In this document: positions 1 through 12,042 of the stretch, piece by piece | Numbering within the stretch: the first letter of the stretch is position 1 | Layout of the letters: the number at the start of each line of letters is the position of its first letter | DNA from: Mactra quadrangularis | Lineage: Eukaryota; Mollusca; Bivalvia; Venerida; Mactridae | NCBI GenBank assembly: GCA_025267735.1 | Contig: CM046295.1 | Coordinates: 7,525,270 to 7,589,269 of the forward strand | Direction of reading: 5' to 3' | DNA: 64,000 bases | The notes under the pieces: model-generated | The model's database searches: none | Told to the model about the DNA's origin: nothing | Seen by the model: only the letters and a program-made list of their open reading frames with translations | Made by a program: the position numbers and the translations under genes

Positions 1-184
1 TATCAAATTCAAGGGCAGATAATTCTAAAATATTACATTCAAAGTTTTGAACTTAGTTACATAAGATGTAGTTTGATAATGAGAAAATACATTTAAAGTT
101 TGAACTTGATACCTTTAATAAATAAAAGTTATACTAAAAACAGTTTATGGTACAAAAACTTAAATAACGGATTTATGTATGAAA

Positions 185-1070
185 TGAAAATGTTAAATTA
201 TAATTGAATTAAATTTAAATCTGAATGAAATTAAAAAAATCTTGGAATGATCATCACTATCAATAATTGTTAAAGGATAGCCTATCAAGATATATCAGTT
301 TTATCAGAAGATGTGTTGATTAAATTATAAATAAATTTAATTTTAAAACAAACAAAATTAAAAAATCTTGAAATGATCATCACTATCAATAATTGCAAAA
401 GGATAACAAATCAAGATATAGTATCAATAATTGCAAAAGGATAACCTATCAAGATATATCAGTTTAATCAGAAGCAATATTAATTAAATTATAATTAAAT
501 TTAATTTTAAAGCAAAAAAAACCTCTTGAAATGATCATCACTATCAATTGCAAAAGGATAACCTATCTAGATATATCAGTTTAATCAGAAGCAATATTAT
601 TTAAATTATAATTAAATTTAATTTTAAAACCAACAAAAATAAAAAAATCTTGAAATGATCATCACTATCAATAATTGCAAAAGGATAACCTATCTAGATA
701 TATCAGTTTAATCAGAAGCAATATTAATTAAATTATAATTAAATTTAATTTTAAAGCAAAAAAAACTCTTGAAATGATCATCACTATTAATAATTGCAGA
801 AGGATAACCTATCAAGATATATCAGTTTAATCAGAAGCAATATTAATTAAATTATAATTAAATTTAATTTTAAAGCAAAAAATAAAAAAAAGATCTTGAA
901 ATTATCATCACTATCAATAATTGCAAAAGTATAACCTATCAAGATATATCAGTTTAATCAGAAGCAATATCAATAAAATTCAATTTTAAAACAGACAAAC
1001 ATAAAAAATTCAAGAATCATCACTATCAATAATTGCAAAAGAATAACCTATCAAAATATATATCAGTCAA
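185..1070. repeat. AT-rich tandem satellite, about 7 units of ~115-125 bp
   Basis: Seven successive units begin near 241, 366, 524, 649, 769, 895 and 1010. Each carries the words atgatcatcactatcaat, ggataacctatc and gatatatcagtttaatcag, then a run of aattaaatttaatttta. The second unit contains an internal partial duplication (around 400-450). Units differ by a few substitutions and small indels. No coding potential. Confidence 0.9.
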
Positions 1071-2070
1071 ACCTGAACAAGTTTTAAATAATTTCAGTAA
1101 TATCAAACATAACAATGCCATGCAGCTAAGAGATTTAAAATAAAATTAAAATTATGTAAGAAGACAAACCTAACTAAATTGTTTGCTTCAATGTAATAAT
1201 GTACAAGAGTAATACATGTATATCTTTAACAATTGCCACAGTCAATAATATCTAAGGGAAGAACGCTAACATAATTAGATATGAGCTGTTCTGATTAGTC
1301 AAGATTAAGATTTCAGCCAAATACTAAGAATAACACTGGATACATGTAAATAACCGAACTTATATGATACTCACTGTCCAAAATAACTAAAGGCTAACCT
1401 ATTTATAACTGCATTAATTATTTCTTGTCATTCTTAAAATCAATTAAAATAAAAAATGAATCAGACTCCACCACAGTAAACCACTAAGTGTGAGTCAAAC
1501 ATGTTTATTAACTCTATCAAAGTTCACTAAATAATGTTGATGTACTGTTTAACCAAACAAGCTATTAACTAACTATTCAATGTAAATCATTTGAATCTGA
1601 AATCTTATCATTTTATATCCAAACAATTTAACAAATAACACAGTTCATAATTGCAAAAGTTAAATCAAGTAACCTATTCTGTCATGCACAAGTAGAATTC
1701 TAAACTTTTTCTAATTTGTACACTTTGCAAGATGTGTACGACAAATAAATATATCCATCACTGTCCATAACCACAATATGCAACCCTATTAATATTTTCC
1801 ATGTTCATTTTGTTTACATCAATTGAAATAAATACAAGATTCACAAATCCCAACTCATCATTACTAGAGCTTGAACAATAAACACAATTTAACAATCACA
1901 GTCCAAAATCACATAAGGCTACCATATAACTACCTTAGCTAATCAAGATTACATTCAATTCTACAATAATGTGTTAATGAATAATAAATCCAAACTAAAA
2001 TTTCAATACACAGTCCAAGTATGACAAAATAAATTATAATCATTGTCCAAAATTAAAACTGCTAAATTCT
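1071..2070. repeat. Decayed continuation of the satellite
   Basis: Degenerate versions of the satellite core (cactgtccaaaataactaaa, then ggctaacctat) recur near 1236, 1371, 1639, 1756, 1896 and 2041. The spacings are compatible with one or two monomers of ~120-145 bp. The homogeneous array to the left therefore seems to fade rightward. This is an inference from shared word order; no alignment was computed. Confidence 0.5.
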
Positions 2071-3600
2071 AATTGTTTAAACTTTCAATCACACATCTAA
2101 AGTAAATGACTAAGATACAATGAGAATTGTCTTTACAAGCATGAGATGTACCATTACACAGTGCAATGAACCAAAAAAAACAATGCTAAAATTAACCACT
2201 GAAGTCTAAACCTTTCCATATTTGGTCAATGTTACTTTCAATACACAGAAAAACTATGAGTACACAGAATTTGACATTGTTTTTACAACAATCTACCCCG
2301 GCCAATAATTTCATACCAATCTTGACTAGTTAACTAAGTATGTTACAAAAACAAGACATAGACCAAGTGTGTATTATCAATAAAATAATAACAAGCTAAG
2401 CATATGAGGTTATTTTGTCCATTTTTTGTCAACAGTCAAAGCTTGAATAATTTCACCGTTACCTATTGCTTTGTTTTTGTACTAGAGGTAAATTTGTTAT
2501 TAAAATATCTTGATTAAAACATATCATACGGCATAAGCAGCTTTACTCTATCACAAAACACACTTTCGAAAACTCATGGATGTATTACAACAAAAATTTT
2601 AACGAACTCATTCACGGTACAAACAATAAAAACAAATGAATCCTAAGTATCGGTTCAACAATTATAGTTATTAGTAAACAATATTAAACTTGCCCTCAAT
2701 CAACTATCCTATCAGTTATCTGATAAACCAATCAAAAGAACAAATCTAACATTAATTTGATTTAAATAAAAAAAATATTCTGTTCATTAATTTGAGCATA
2801 GCACACAATTGTAATACATATGCATCGAGGGCAAATTCAACCAAAACTCAAAATATGGGTTTTTACACATTCATTGATTATGTATAACAACTTTTTGTAC
2901 ACATTATACCATGAAATCACAAATTAAAAATTATCCAAATTATTTTTTCGAAAATTCCAGCAATACAAATATTTTTTGTCTTCGTGATAAAATTCAGTTG
3001 AAATACCAACTAACTCCAAAATCTCAAGTACAATAATTACAGTGACAGAACCAACAGAAAAGTTGTGAAATACTATTAACTATCAATGTCCTCTATTTAC
3101 TATGTTATACACATTATGTCCAAAATCCAAGAGAGAAAAAAGATAAAAGTATCCAGTTCCCAACATAACATAAGAACATACAGAGCTTATTAACCTTCAA
3201 GATCAATGAAAGCCGATACACCATAATATTATATTTTGAGAGGCAACATAAGAACATACAGAGCTTATTAACCTTCGAGAGTTTAATGAATGCCTATACA
3301 CCATATATTTTGAGAGACAACAATACTGAAGATACCTTGGAAGTTAGAAATTTAATCATAATCCAAGCTTTCAACCCCAAGCAGATTCAAAATATGAAAG
3401 CTATCTTAGGGTTTAAACATAGAGAATCAAATAATGCTGGAATGATTTGACAAGTTCATTAGTCCGCCATTATAATTTCACACATGTGACATTTGTATCT
3501 TTAATTTTTTTTATTTAAACATATCAATTAATGAAAACTGGATGGACTAAATCAATACATTCCTTCTGTCAAAGGGTTTAATAATTCTAAGTTGACACAA
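2071..3600. other. AT-rich non-coding stretch
   Basis: No open reading frame, splice-bounded exon or repeat is recognised here apart from the short duplication at 3168-3316. Confidence 0.5.
3168..3316. repeat. Short direct duplication, period 78 bp
   Basis: The block beginning acataagaacatacagagct occurs at 3168 and again at 3246. Both copies continue through similar sequence to tattttgagag. Confidence 0.85.
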
Positions 3601-3916
3601 TTGGTGTGTTAAAATTCAGCAGGGCAGCATATCAAAAATCTTTCGATAATTTCTGCGATTGGACGGCTCATTTCAATAATAAAAATTTCGTCATTAATAT
3701 CGTGATGAGAAGGTCACCTGAATGTGACCTTCGTTTGGAAAAGGCGAGATCTAAATTTGCAAGTAGACGAGCGGAAAATTTTAGATCAGGTTTTAATCAG
3801 ATTGATATACATCTATTTATTTTTCTTTCTCAGTTGACAAAATACACCCATTCTCCTAAGATTAAGCACTAAAATTGAATGCAGTTTGGGTTTTACAGCC
3901 CACCAACACAGAAAGG

Positions 3917-4109
3917 TCATATCGCGCCGAAAGCAATTAATGATACTATTAATTCAAATGGAATCGATGATGTAAAGCTCGATATCTTATTATTTACATC
4001 TATTTCCTTCAAAAAGTTAAGTAATGCATATGATGGTACAGACTCAAAAAGTCCTTTAAGTGAGTTAACTTTAAAATGTTTTTCACTGATGTATCTAAGA
4101 TCCTTACAG
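3917..4109 (-). pseudogene. LINE ORF2 extreme C-terminus (3' half of a split copy)
   Basis: The minus-strand frame reads KDLRYISEKHF, then SLKGLFESVP and LNFLKEIDVNNK. This resembles the last ~50 residues of molluscan non-LTR retrotransposon polyproteins, which follow the His/Cys-rich HxLLxC region. On its own it would be a weak call. It becomes convincing because the fragment at 8715-9012 ends in exactly the preceding motif and the two join in frame across an 8-bp duplicated site (4102-4109 and 8715-8722). The family assignment is from memory of such C-termini. Confidence 0.6.
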
Positions 4110-4154
4110 CAGGCGTCGACCTTACCACTTTTTATCAGGTAGCCCAGGGGACTA

Positions 4155-4651
4155 TAGTGTGTACAATTTGACCCCGACCTCACCTTTCACATTTGCATCT
4201 AATTATCACCTACACATATCCCAGTGAAAATCAATACCACGCCTACTCTACACTTCGACTCGTTACGTATTTAAAATATAATTTAACATGTATAGAGTAT
4301 ACACAGCCCGCATGTATAACAACTTACGATTCAAACGCATTCAAACGGGAAACTCGTGTTCTTACATTTTTGATAACAATAATAATAAATGGGTGTGGGG
4401 ATAGTGATAGTGGGGCTAAAACCAACAACCTTTGAATTGGTAGCTAGCCTCATCGTACAATCCTCTAGTCCGGCCTATGTGCAATAGACACTCGTACGCT
4501 TTAAATGTACTTTAAAATTAATCCCTGTTAAAATTAAATTCGAGCCTTGACGATAAAATCCAATTGTCATTGAGCATTAATACTACATTCGTATTCAATG
4601 TAATGAATATTCTTGCATAAAGGTCAGGTCGGGGTCAATGTGTCCGCACTA
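4155..4651. mobile_element. MITE with ~37-bp terminal inverted repeats, TA flanks
   Basis: The left end tagtgtgtacaatttgaccc and the reverse-complemented right end tagtgcggacacattgaccc are followed on both sides by cgacct(c/g)accttt. TA dinucleotides flank both ends, which suggests a Tc1/mariner-type non-autonomous element. It sits in the left subterminal region of the hAT-like element. The frame at 4193-4435 inside it is not convincing. Confidence 0.7.
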
Positions 4652-5541
4652 TACCTACAAGAAAAATTAACTAGCCACCAACAATTTTGGGTAGCCCCTC
4701 TGCAAGGTTCCATTTATAATGGTCTTAAAAATAGGGGGATCAAGATGAAAATTATGGCCATGCATAAACAGGCTTTTTCACCTCATTGAGTACGAGTCCT
4801 GTACCCCTCTTATTTGGAATTTTTAGCCGTCGATGAACAAGTGTTTTGTGTTTAAATACAGAAATGTACAATATCTGCATCATTCGGCCTTTTAACAATA
4901 CTGTGCCATTGTTGATAGGCCTTACAAGAAAGAAGGTATATTGTAATTGGGTTATTGACCATTTTTCAAACTCCTACAAATTGTCATTTGAAATCATATT
5001 TGGTCACTTTATCTGCTTTAGCTTTATGAAAATGTGATTAGAATTACAAGCAACTTAGTAACAAAATGATAGAATGATATCATTGATATGCAAAAATATA
5101 GTTCAGAAATAAAGAATCTACATGTACATGTACTTTAAGGTCTGACTTTGAATCGGCATATTTCTAAGTCATTTTTTTAACCATAAGTGAAAACAGGCAT
5201 AGCATATATGGACTTTTTTAAAGAAAAAACTTTGAGGGTAATTTAGAAATCCATAAGAAAATACTTTAACTTTGATTGTATTGCTAAGAAGTATAAGTCA
5301 CCTTTTACTAACTAATGCCTCAGATGCTAGAAGTCTTTGCTATTAGGATCTTATGTTGACCTGAAGCGTACAGAATAGCACAGATAAGGGCCCAGCATAT
5401 AATCATTACTATTAATATTTACCCCATATTTAATGTTTTGCATATGCAATCTTAGAGTACTTAAATTTTTGATAGCAAATATAAACTCTAACCATATAAA
5501 TACAGTCAAACCTGCATTAGCGACAATCTGTATAATGCGAC

Positions 5542-5607
5542 TATCTGTTGATTCCGACCTAATTTGGCGTCTTCCACAATGCAAAATTAGGTCGGAATCA
5601 ACAGATA
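5542..5607. repeat. 24-bp perfect hairpin in the Tigger 5' end
   Basis: tatctgttgattccgaccta (5542 onward) and its exact reverse complement form 24-bp arms at 5542-5565 and 5584-5607, with an 18-nt loop, just inside the left terminal repeat. Confidence 0.9.
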
Positions 5608-5793
5608 ATATATTAAACCTGTATATTACGATTCTCTGTCTAAGGCGACAAGCTAGCTATGACATCGAGGACGAAAACGCATCCGACTCTGTACATTACC
5701 ACCGTGTCTAGGGAGTGTAGGACAACAGGATAGTTTCAGTTTTTCTCGAGTTGTCTTTCTTGCGGGAACCAAGATTATGTTTGTTGTGAAAAA

Positions 5794-6576
5794 ATGGCTA
5801 AGCCAGGAAAGAAAAATGGGTCAATTTGACTTTGGAACAAAAAGTGAAGGCAATTCAGCTGCTGGAGCAGGGTAGACCAGAGTATAGAGTGGTAGAAGAC
5901 TTCAGTGTAGGTAAAACACAAATACAGAACTTGAGAAAATGCTAAGTCGAGGTGTTACAGAATTTCGAAACTGCGCCAAATGTATCAAAACGACATAGAC
6001 TTTCACTGGGAACGAAGATGTCAACAATCTCACATACCAATTGTTTAAAGACGCAGTTTCACGGCCAATTCCTGTTAGCGGTCCTCATCTACTATCCAAA
6101 GTACTCCATTTCCCTACAGACTTGAGACTTGATAATTTCAAGGCATCAAATAAATGGCTTCAGAGTTTCATTAAAAGATACAATATTGTGTTTGGTTCTC
6201 AGAGTGGGGAGAGAGGTGATAGTGACGTCAATCTAGACTGTGTGAATGATTGGAAACAAAAACTTCCAGATACATGTAAGGAATACTCACATTCAGACAT
6301 TTTTAATATGGATGAAACTGGTTTGTTTTCTTCGACAAAGTACAAGAAAAACATTTTATACTAAGGGGGAGGATTTTGCCAGCAGAAAACATTCAAAAGA
6401 AAGTATCACATTTGGTTTGTGTGCAAGCATGACTGGTAAAAAGTTAAAACCTATCGTCATTGGGAAATCAAAAATCCGAGGTGCTTTGGTAAGATGAACA
6501 TGAAAAATTTATCTGAACATTATTATTAATATGAGAAAGCTTGGATGACTTATCAAGATTTTATAGATTTTAAAGA
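5794..6576 (+). pseudogene. Tigger/pogo transposase (CENP-B-like), broken
   Basis: DDE-type transposase that would cut and paste its own element in the nucleus. From an ATG at 5794, frameshifted pieces give a helix-turn-helix start (LTLEQKVKAIQLLEQGRPEY), a second DNA-binding region (FKASNKWLQSFIKRYNI), then the first catalytic aspartate in IFNMDETGLF near 6303. Next come a strand segment (ITFGLCASMTGKKLKPIVIG) and a linker (AWMTYQDFIDF). The order matches Tigger/CENP-B-like transposases. At least three frameshifts and several stops interrupt it. Everything after the first third of the DDE domain, including the other two acidic residues, is missing, so it is inactive. Confidence 0.8.
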
Positions 6577-6779
6577 TTAACCATTGTGTTGGATACATTG
6601 TTCTTCTGCATAGCTTGTTAAATAAATAGTGTACACAAAACTTGAGTTGTATTTGTACCCAGCATATTGTGACCCTTTGTCTAATGAAACTTTTTTGGCT
6701 AACCCCGAGTGAAGGTCACAATACACAGGTTTCACTGTATATGGTGTAATAAAAAAACAAATGGCTCTATGAGATTTAG

Positions 6780-7530
6780 ATACGAATTCAATTGAACTTA
6801 AAACTATTAAGGAGTAGGGTGAAGAGGTAGTAACCATGACAGACAATATCTAATTCTCTGGTATTAACTTTTATGAATGTTACATTAAAATCAAACTTTA
6901 TTTGTCTTTGGTAGTCCTTTAATAAATACTAAAAACACTAGGAAACTTTTTCAGAATAATACATGTACCACTCTTCAGCACCTCTCTAAAACTATAATGG
7001 ACCAGACCTGTTGCCTTTTTGATCAATAAATACAGTTCTAATAATTGGGTTACCTAAGCTTTAGACTTACAACATTCAACTTCACTTAAATTAGCCTGAA
7101 CAAGTAGGCACAGAGCCCCTGCAAATTATAATGAACCTAACAATTTGACATTTAGCATGAAGCAGGATCAGGACCCTATAAAACTTGAATGGACCAAACC
7201 TATTGACTTTCTGATGCATGCATATAGTTAGATAAATTGGGTAAAAGAGGCTTAGAACTAAACAACTTCCTAACTATTAAAATAACCCTGCAAAAACTTG
7301 GGTCAGCTTCCCAATGAAATCGTTATGGATCAAACCTTTTTTTGTATAAAATAGTCTTTATAATTTTATTAAATTATGCTATAGGTCTAACAAAAATACA
7401 ACAACATATATGATTTAATTGAGCCTGTCGAGTACTTTGGGCATTATTATTGTTAAAATGTATAAACTTCTCCCCAGTCTACCTGCTAAAGTAATGGATT
7501 GACATGCATTATTTTATATTGTGAAAAACT
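6780..7530. repeat. Dispersed repeat, copy A
   Basis: The words caattgaacttaaaactatt, then agggt(g/a)(a/g)aagaggt and ctttggta, and at the far end ttctcccca/gt(c)ctacctgct, recur in the same order at 22390-22745. Copy A is longer and carries extra internal sequence. No protein coding is seen. Confidence 0.6.
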
Positions 7531-7815
7531 GAGAACATTCACTTTCCTTTTTTATTTTATTAAAATGACACAAAAAGTGTGTAGTTTTCAATAATTGCGA
7601 TAAGAATTTGACCACCGTTCTGCTTTAATTTAAAAATAAACGTTTTAACTCGGCAATTGGTGAAACCTTTTAGACGTGAAAACCCTAAATTTAGTGATGA
7701 AATGTACAATCTTTACAACTGACGTGATATTTAGATAATTGGAACAAAATATTTGTATGCAACAACATTTCAGAAACATTTTGGTATAATTATCTTCGTC
7801 CTCGGACATTCAATA

Positions 7816-8237
7816 CAGGGCTTTTTTAGCCTATCTCACGGGGCGGAATATGGGCCCCATTCCCAATGCCAAGTAACTACCATTTTTCCCAATTTGAAGA
7901 AAAAAATTCCAATATTGTTAAATAATTCCCTGTGAACAGGATGCCTTTTGCCAACAAATGGAACCATGAGAGTTCATGTAAAAATAATAAATAATATAGT
8001 ATTTGCATTGAAAGCCTCACTGAATTGTAAGAACAAACAGTTACTCTTTAAGAGCACTGCAACACTTTCAGAGACGCCAAAGCAAGGCACATAAAGGTTA
8101 ATGCAGAAAACTTAATGATGAAATTTTCCAATTGGGTTGATTTTCTATATTTTATTCCCAAATCGGACTATTTACAGCGTTAAAAATTCCCAATTTGGGC
8201 AGGGGCTTTTTTCCCAAATCCCCCTGAAAAAGCCCTG
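7816..8237. mobile_element. hAT-like MITE, 422 bp, 5-bp target duplication
   Basis: The ends are cagggcttttttag and, reverse-complemented, cagggctttttcag. The 5-bp word caata lies immediately outside both ends. The interior is rich in ttcccaatttg words and non-coding; the short frame at 7753-7935 crosses its boundary and is spurious. Confidence 0.75.
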
Positions 8238-8714
8238 CAATATCTCAAATATGTGGGTTTAATGTACTTGCATGCCTGTTTTCAGCGCAAACCATTGTGA
8301 CGTTCGTGACGTCGTGAAAAAAACGACAATGTGGCTAAGGTTACCAGAAAAACAAACAAGAAGCATGAAGGTATCTGCCTGCCAACTTTTATCATAATTG
8401 GTGATCAAAATATTCTTTTCGTTTTTCCCTCTGAGTAAGGTACCGACCCACCTTAAATAGCCAATTCAGATACGATACTTGGACACTTTAACAAAATCTA
8501 TTTTTAGAACAAAGATCGATAAATCTTTTTTGAGAAATGAAGTTGACTGTTCATAATTCTGATCATTAAATATTTCAGATAAAGCATCAAATATTTTTAT
8601 CAGCATAGTTCAAAATACGAGTAGCCCGTCGGACTACGTGCTCAAAATTTTGGGTAGTCCCCCAAACAATTAGATAGCCTCGGGCTATCGGACTAGCGTA
8701 AAGATCGAGGCCAG

Positions 8715-9012
8715 CCTTACAGTCAAGGAGAACGTGTTTTACATTGAAATGCTCGTCACCTGGTGTACACTTAGGCGCTTCCTCTTTTTTTAGAAGGTAT
8801 GAATGAGTTAATCTGGTATGACCAATTCTACATTGCATAATCACTACTTGGTCTCGGCAATTAATATTATTGACGAAGATGAATCAAGGCTTGGCTTTAT
8901 GTCATGTAATTTATTGAAAATAGCATAGTTCCACATTGTTTGCCATTTTGACTTAACCAATGAATTTATAGAACATTTGAAGTCACTGCTTGGTAATTTG
9001 ACTACTGGTTCT
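8715..9012 (-). pseudogene. LINE ORF2 C-terminal region (5' half of a split copy)
   Basis: On the minus strand, pieces read WQTMWNYAIFNKLHDIKPSL, then after a frameshift CRIGHTRLTHSYLLKKEE and FNVKHVLLDCK. This order (W-rich segment, R(I/T)GHTRLTHxYLL, then HxLLxC) is characteristic of the tail after RNase H in I/Jockey-type non-LTR retrotransposons. Two adjacent stops and one frameshift lie around 8838-8845. The frame stops matching at 8715 because the hAT-like element begins there, and it resumes at 4109. Confidence 0.75.
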
Positions 9013-10357
9013 TGGAAAGGAGACCGGTCACATCACTTCTGAGTAAAATTTAGAATTATTTCATCGAGTTGGATACCTTATATCTTTTCATAAACAAATT
9101 TTTTGCTTTTGGCTGGAACTTTTGTATTTGTTTTTTAAGACAATTGAATCATTTTCTTATAAAAATTTATGATAATTTGGAGTTTGTAATGCGACTGGCA
9201 CCAGTGAATCTTACATTTCATGACTCACCATTAGTGATTGTCATATTGCCTCCGACGACCTATACTTTAGTTCAGACAATTAGTTCCTGCTATTAAACAT
9301 ATGGTTCAGGCAAGTTCAAGTATAATTAGCAGTCCATTTTAGCAACCTAATTTTAAAATCAATGTAAAAACCTGCAACTTGCAGAAATTGTCAATAATGA
9401 ATAACATGTTCAGAAAAGATATATCCATATAGTATAAAATTGATATTCTTGAATTCAGAAACACAAAAATGATGGGCAAAAATATCTATGACACTTATAT
9501 TTAGGTAATACCAAGACGGCACACTGGATACCCAAAAAGAAAGAAATAACAGTTACTAGAAGGAGTGCAAAAAGCAGTTCTTGCAGTTCCTGAGTCCCAC
9601 CCTAAGACCCATTTACAACCCAGAAACCCCAAATCAGAAACAATTATGCTTGATGATAAACACAAAATGTAAATACATGATATACAATACACAAACTAAA
9701 GTGACATGTTGAAAAGTATGATATACAAGACCGTCCTCAGTGACTACATTCCAAATTCCAAGTTGATGGAGAGAAAATGTTATTTGATTTTAACTATAAA
9801 GCATTAATTTAATTTACTTGCATAACAAAATTGTTAACCTTTTAAATAAATGCTGAGTGCCTATTTTTAAAGCCATAGTCATTGAATATTGCTCCGGAAA
9901 TTAGAGAAAGATCTGAACACAGTTGATAATTTAAAACTCACAATATTTTTCTGTATTGTTTAAAAAAAAAGCCAAAAGTAAACATTTAACTTGAATTAAA
10001 TCTTCAAAAATTTAACAAATATAATGAATTCTCATTAATAGTTAAAAAACTTCAAAAACAATGTACAATACATGTATATAGGATGACAATAAGCTGTTAC
10101 AATAAATTACAGCTTTAGATTAACTGAATGCAACAATTGTCTTATTTTTCAGTTTTTTTTCCTGTAAGTCTAACACTAATCATCACAAATTTATGTTACT
10201 TGAAGATCAAAAGGCTTAATCATTAAATTTGATTAAGTCTTACAAAAACACCTGTATAATAAAAGATTTAAAACATTATTGCATTCAGTTGACAAAAGCA
10301 AAATTAATATTCAACAAAAAATCCAGATTTGATCTCTTATCTCCAATCTATGTTGTT
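9013..10357. other. AT-rich flank of the 10.4-kb gene
   Basis: Holds the presumed 3' untranslated region of the minus-strand gene that ends at 10358. No other gene or repeat is recognised; the short frames at 9069-9296 and 9501-9692 have no supporting features. Confidence 0.4.
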
Positions 10358-11916
10358 TCATTTATAACCAGCTTTGTCAAATATATTCCAAGTATCATGT
10401 AGAGATACTGTTGTATGATATTCTCCAAATATACACATCATGGCATTTGCTGAAGCTGGTTTCTCTGGACTTGAGTGATTAATATAGTTAAATATATTCT
10501 GGATTCTGAATCTCAAGTCTTCATTTCGATATTTACAACAATTACAAATGATAATAAAAAAAAGATAACTTACCCTCGATGATCTCAGGGGCTGTGGAGG
10601 ACTCCTTCACATCCGAAGATATGCCTGGAATTAAGAACAGAAAACAATTATAAACTTTTGGTAAACAATATGTGTTGAAACATTTTCACAAAAGATTTCA
10701 AATGATTACAGTTTAAATGTTTAAAGTTCTTAATTCTTAAATCAAATTAAATCTACTCAGAGTATATCTGGAAAACTCTTATTAATTAATCATGAAGTTG
10801 GATGATGGTTCGAATCCCAACTTCAAGGTTTCCATGATGTTCAAGAAACTTCAAATCCGCTGAAGAACCAATGTTGGAAATGTGGAGTATTAAGGAAGCA
10901 ATCACTTAAAGAGTTTTTCACAAAAGATTACATGACATATCGTCTGTCTGCTCAAGTTATTAAATCAAAATCTTGCAGTACATTAAAGTAAATGAATAAA
11001 GAGTCTTTAATCAGTAAGTGAACAAGTTGATGTCAACAATGATTGAATTTAATGTATTAAAATAAATATTCAAAATAAAATCATCACAGCATCAACCGAA
11101 GTTGACATTACTTGGATGAAATATTTTTCCTTTGCTCCAACAAAATCCTGATAGTATACACAAAGCTGTACTCATAAACATAGCTGTAAACTTTCCATTA
11201 ATATGCATGTAAACATATAACATATACAACAAGATACAATCAAGATCTAGACAGTTTTCAGAAAGTACATTTAGCAAATTATTAAAGTAGTTCATTCATG
11301 ATATGTAGCCAAGTAGAAGTCTCGGTCAGACCAAGGCCTCTCAGACTTGACTTGACAGTTTCTCACAATTATCAAATAATTATCTAAATGATGGTGACAT
11401 TGGTCAATATTATTCATTTAAAATATCAATAAGTATCAGTAATACAGTATCATGATTCCATGTCCATGAACATACAAGTAGATGACAACTAAACAGAAAC
11501 TTATACAGATTTTGCTATCCTAAATAGGCAATTGTTTTTAATCCAAGATATATTCATAATCTAGCCTAGATCAAGTTTAAGACATTCAGCAGGTTCACAT
11601 AGAGCCTGGCATACATGGTCATGACATGGTATGGCATTGGTGTAATTATAGTTGAATTTGAATTCATTTTCCTCGTGGCTAGTTTCCGGATGTGAAACTT
11701 GTTCTTTATCAAAATAAATAATGAATACTTATCATAGTAACATAAGATCAAGAAGTAATCCAAGAATCATGTCAACAAAAAAGACCGCCATTTTTAATGG
11801 CCGCCATTAAAATTCAACATTGCACAAGAAAATGAAAAATACTTACAGAAGTTCCCCCAGCCCCACGAGATCATCTCCCTCACACCACTCGCACAACACA
11901 ACACCAAAGCAGCCAT
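10358..11916 (-). CDS. Small three-exon gene, 93-residue protein of unknown function
   Basis: I do not recognise the product. Exon 1 (11916 down to 11847) starts MAALVLCCASGVREMISW with purines at -3 and +4 and ends in donor gtaagt. Exon 2 (10624-10574, 51 nt) lies between a cag-type acceptor and donor gtaagtt and reads SSDVKESSTAPEIIE. Exon 3 (10518-10358) follows a 55-nt intron, reads from LRFRIQNIFNYINHSSPEK to TWNIFDKAGYK and ends in TGA. All phases fit (phase 1 at both junctions), which is unlikely by chance. The N-terminus is Cys- and Trp-containing and mildly hydrophobic; no cleavable signal peptide or clear membrane helix is evident. Intron 1 is 1222 nt. If the tiny intron 2 is retained, the frame ends after about 10 extra residues at 10542, giving a ~50-residue form. 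Intron 2 is unusually short and its acceptor tract is A-rich, so exon 3 is the least certain part. Confidence 0.6.
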
Positions 11917-12042
11917 ACCAGTAATCTACGTAACGCTAGGTAGTCTCTCGTCAGCAGATCAGAAGAATCAAGTCTTTCAAGTAATCTGTAATCAGATAAA
12001 GCAAAAGAGATTAATTCTGAAGACATTTTCGCGCGCAATCCC

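Larger units (their letters stand above)
5503..6737 (+). mobile_element. Tigger/pogo-type DNA transposon, 1.2 kb
   Basis: The terminal inverted repeats are cagtcaaacctgcatta on the left and, reverse-complemented, cagtgaaacctgtgtat on the right, each flanked by TA. This is the end structure of Tigger/pogo elements. The element carries a transposase remnant (5794-6576). The catalytic domain is truncated, and the element lies inside the hAT-like element. Confidence 0.8.
4110..8714. mobile_element. hAT-like DNA transposon, gutted, 4.6 kb
   Basis: The left end reads caggcgtcgacctt. The right end, reverse-complemented, reads ctggcctcgatctt (11 of 14 identical). Both are followed by a subterminal tagccc motif. 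Identical 8-bp sequences ccttacag flank the element at 4102-4109 and 8715-8722, the target-site length typical of hAT elements. Removing the element and one duplication restores an in-frame LINE C-terminus, which independently supports both boundaries. No hAT transposase is recognisable inside. The interior holds a MITE (4155-4651), a Tigger element (5503-6737), a dispersed repeat (6780-7530) and another MITE (7816-8237). The stretch 4655-5500 shows nothing recognisable. Confidence 0.75.
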
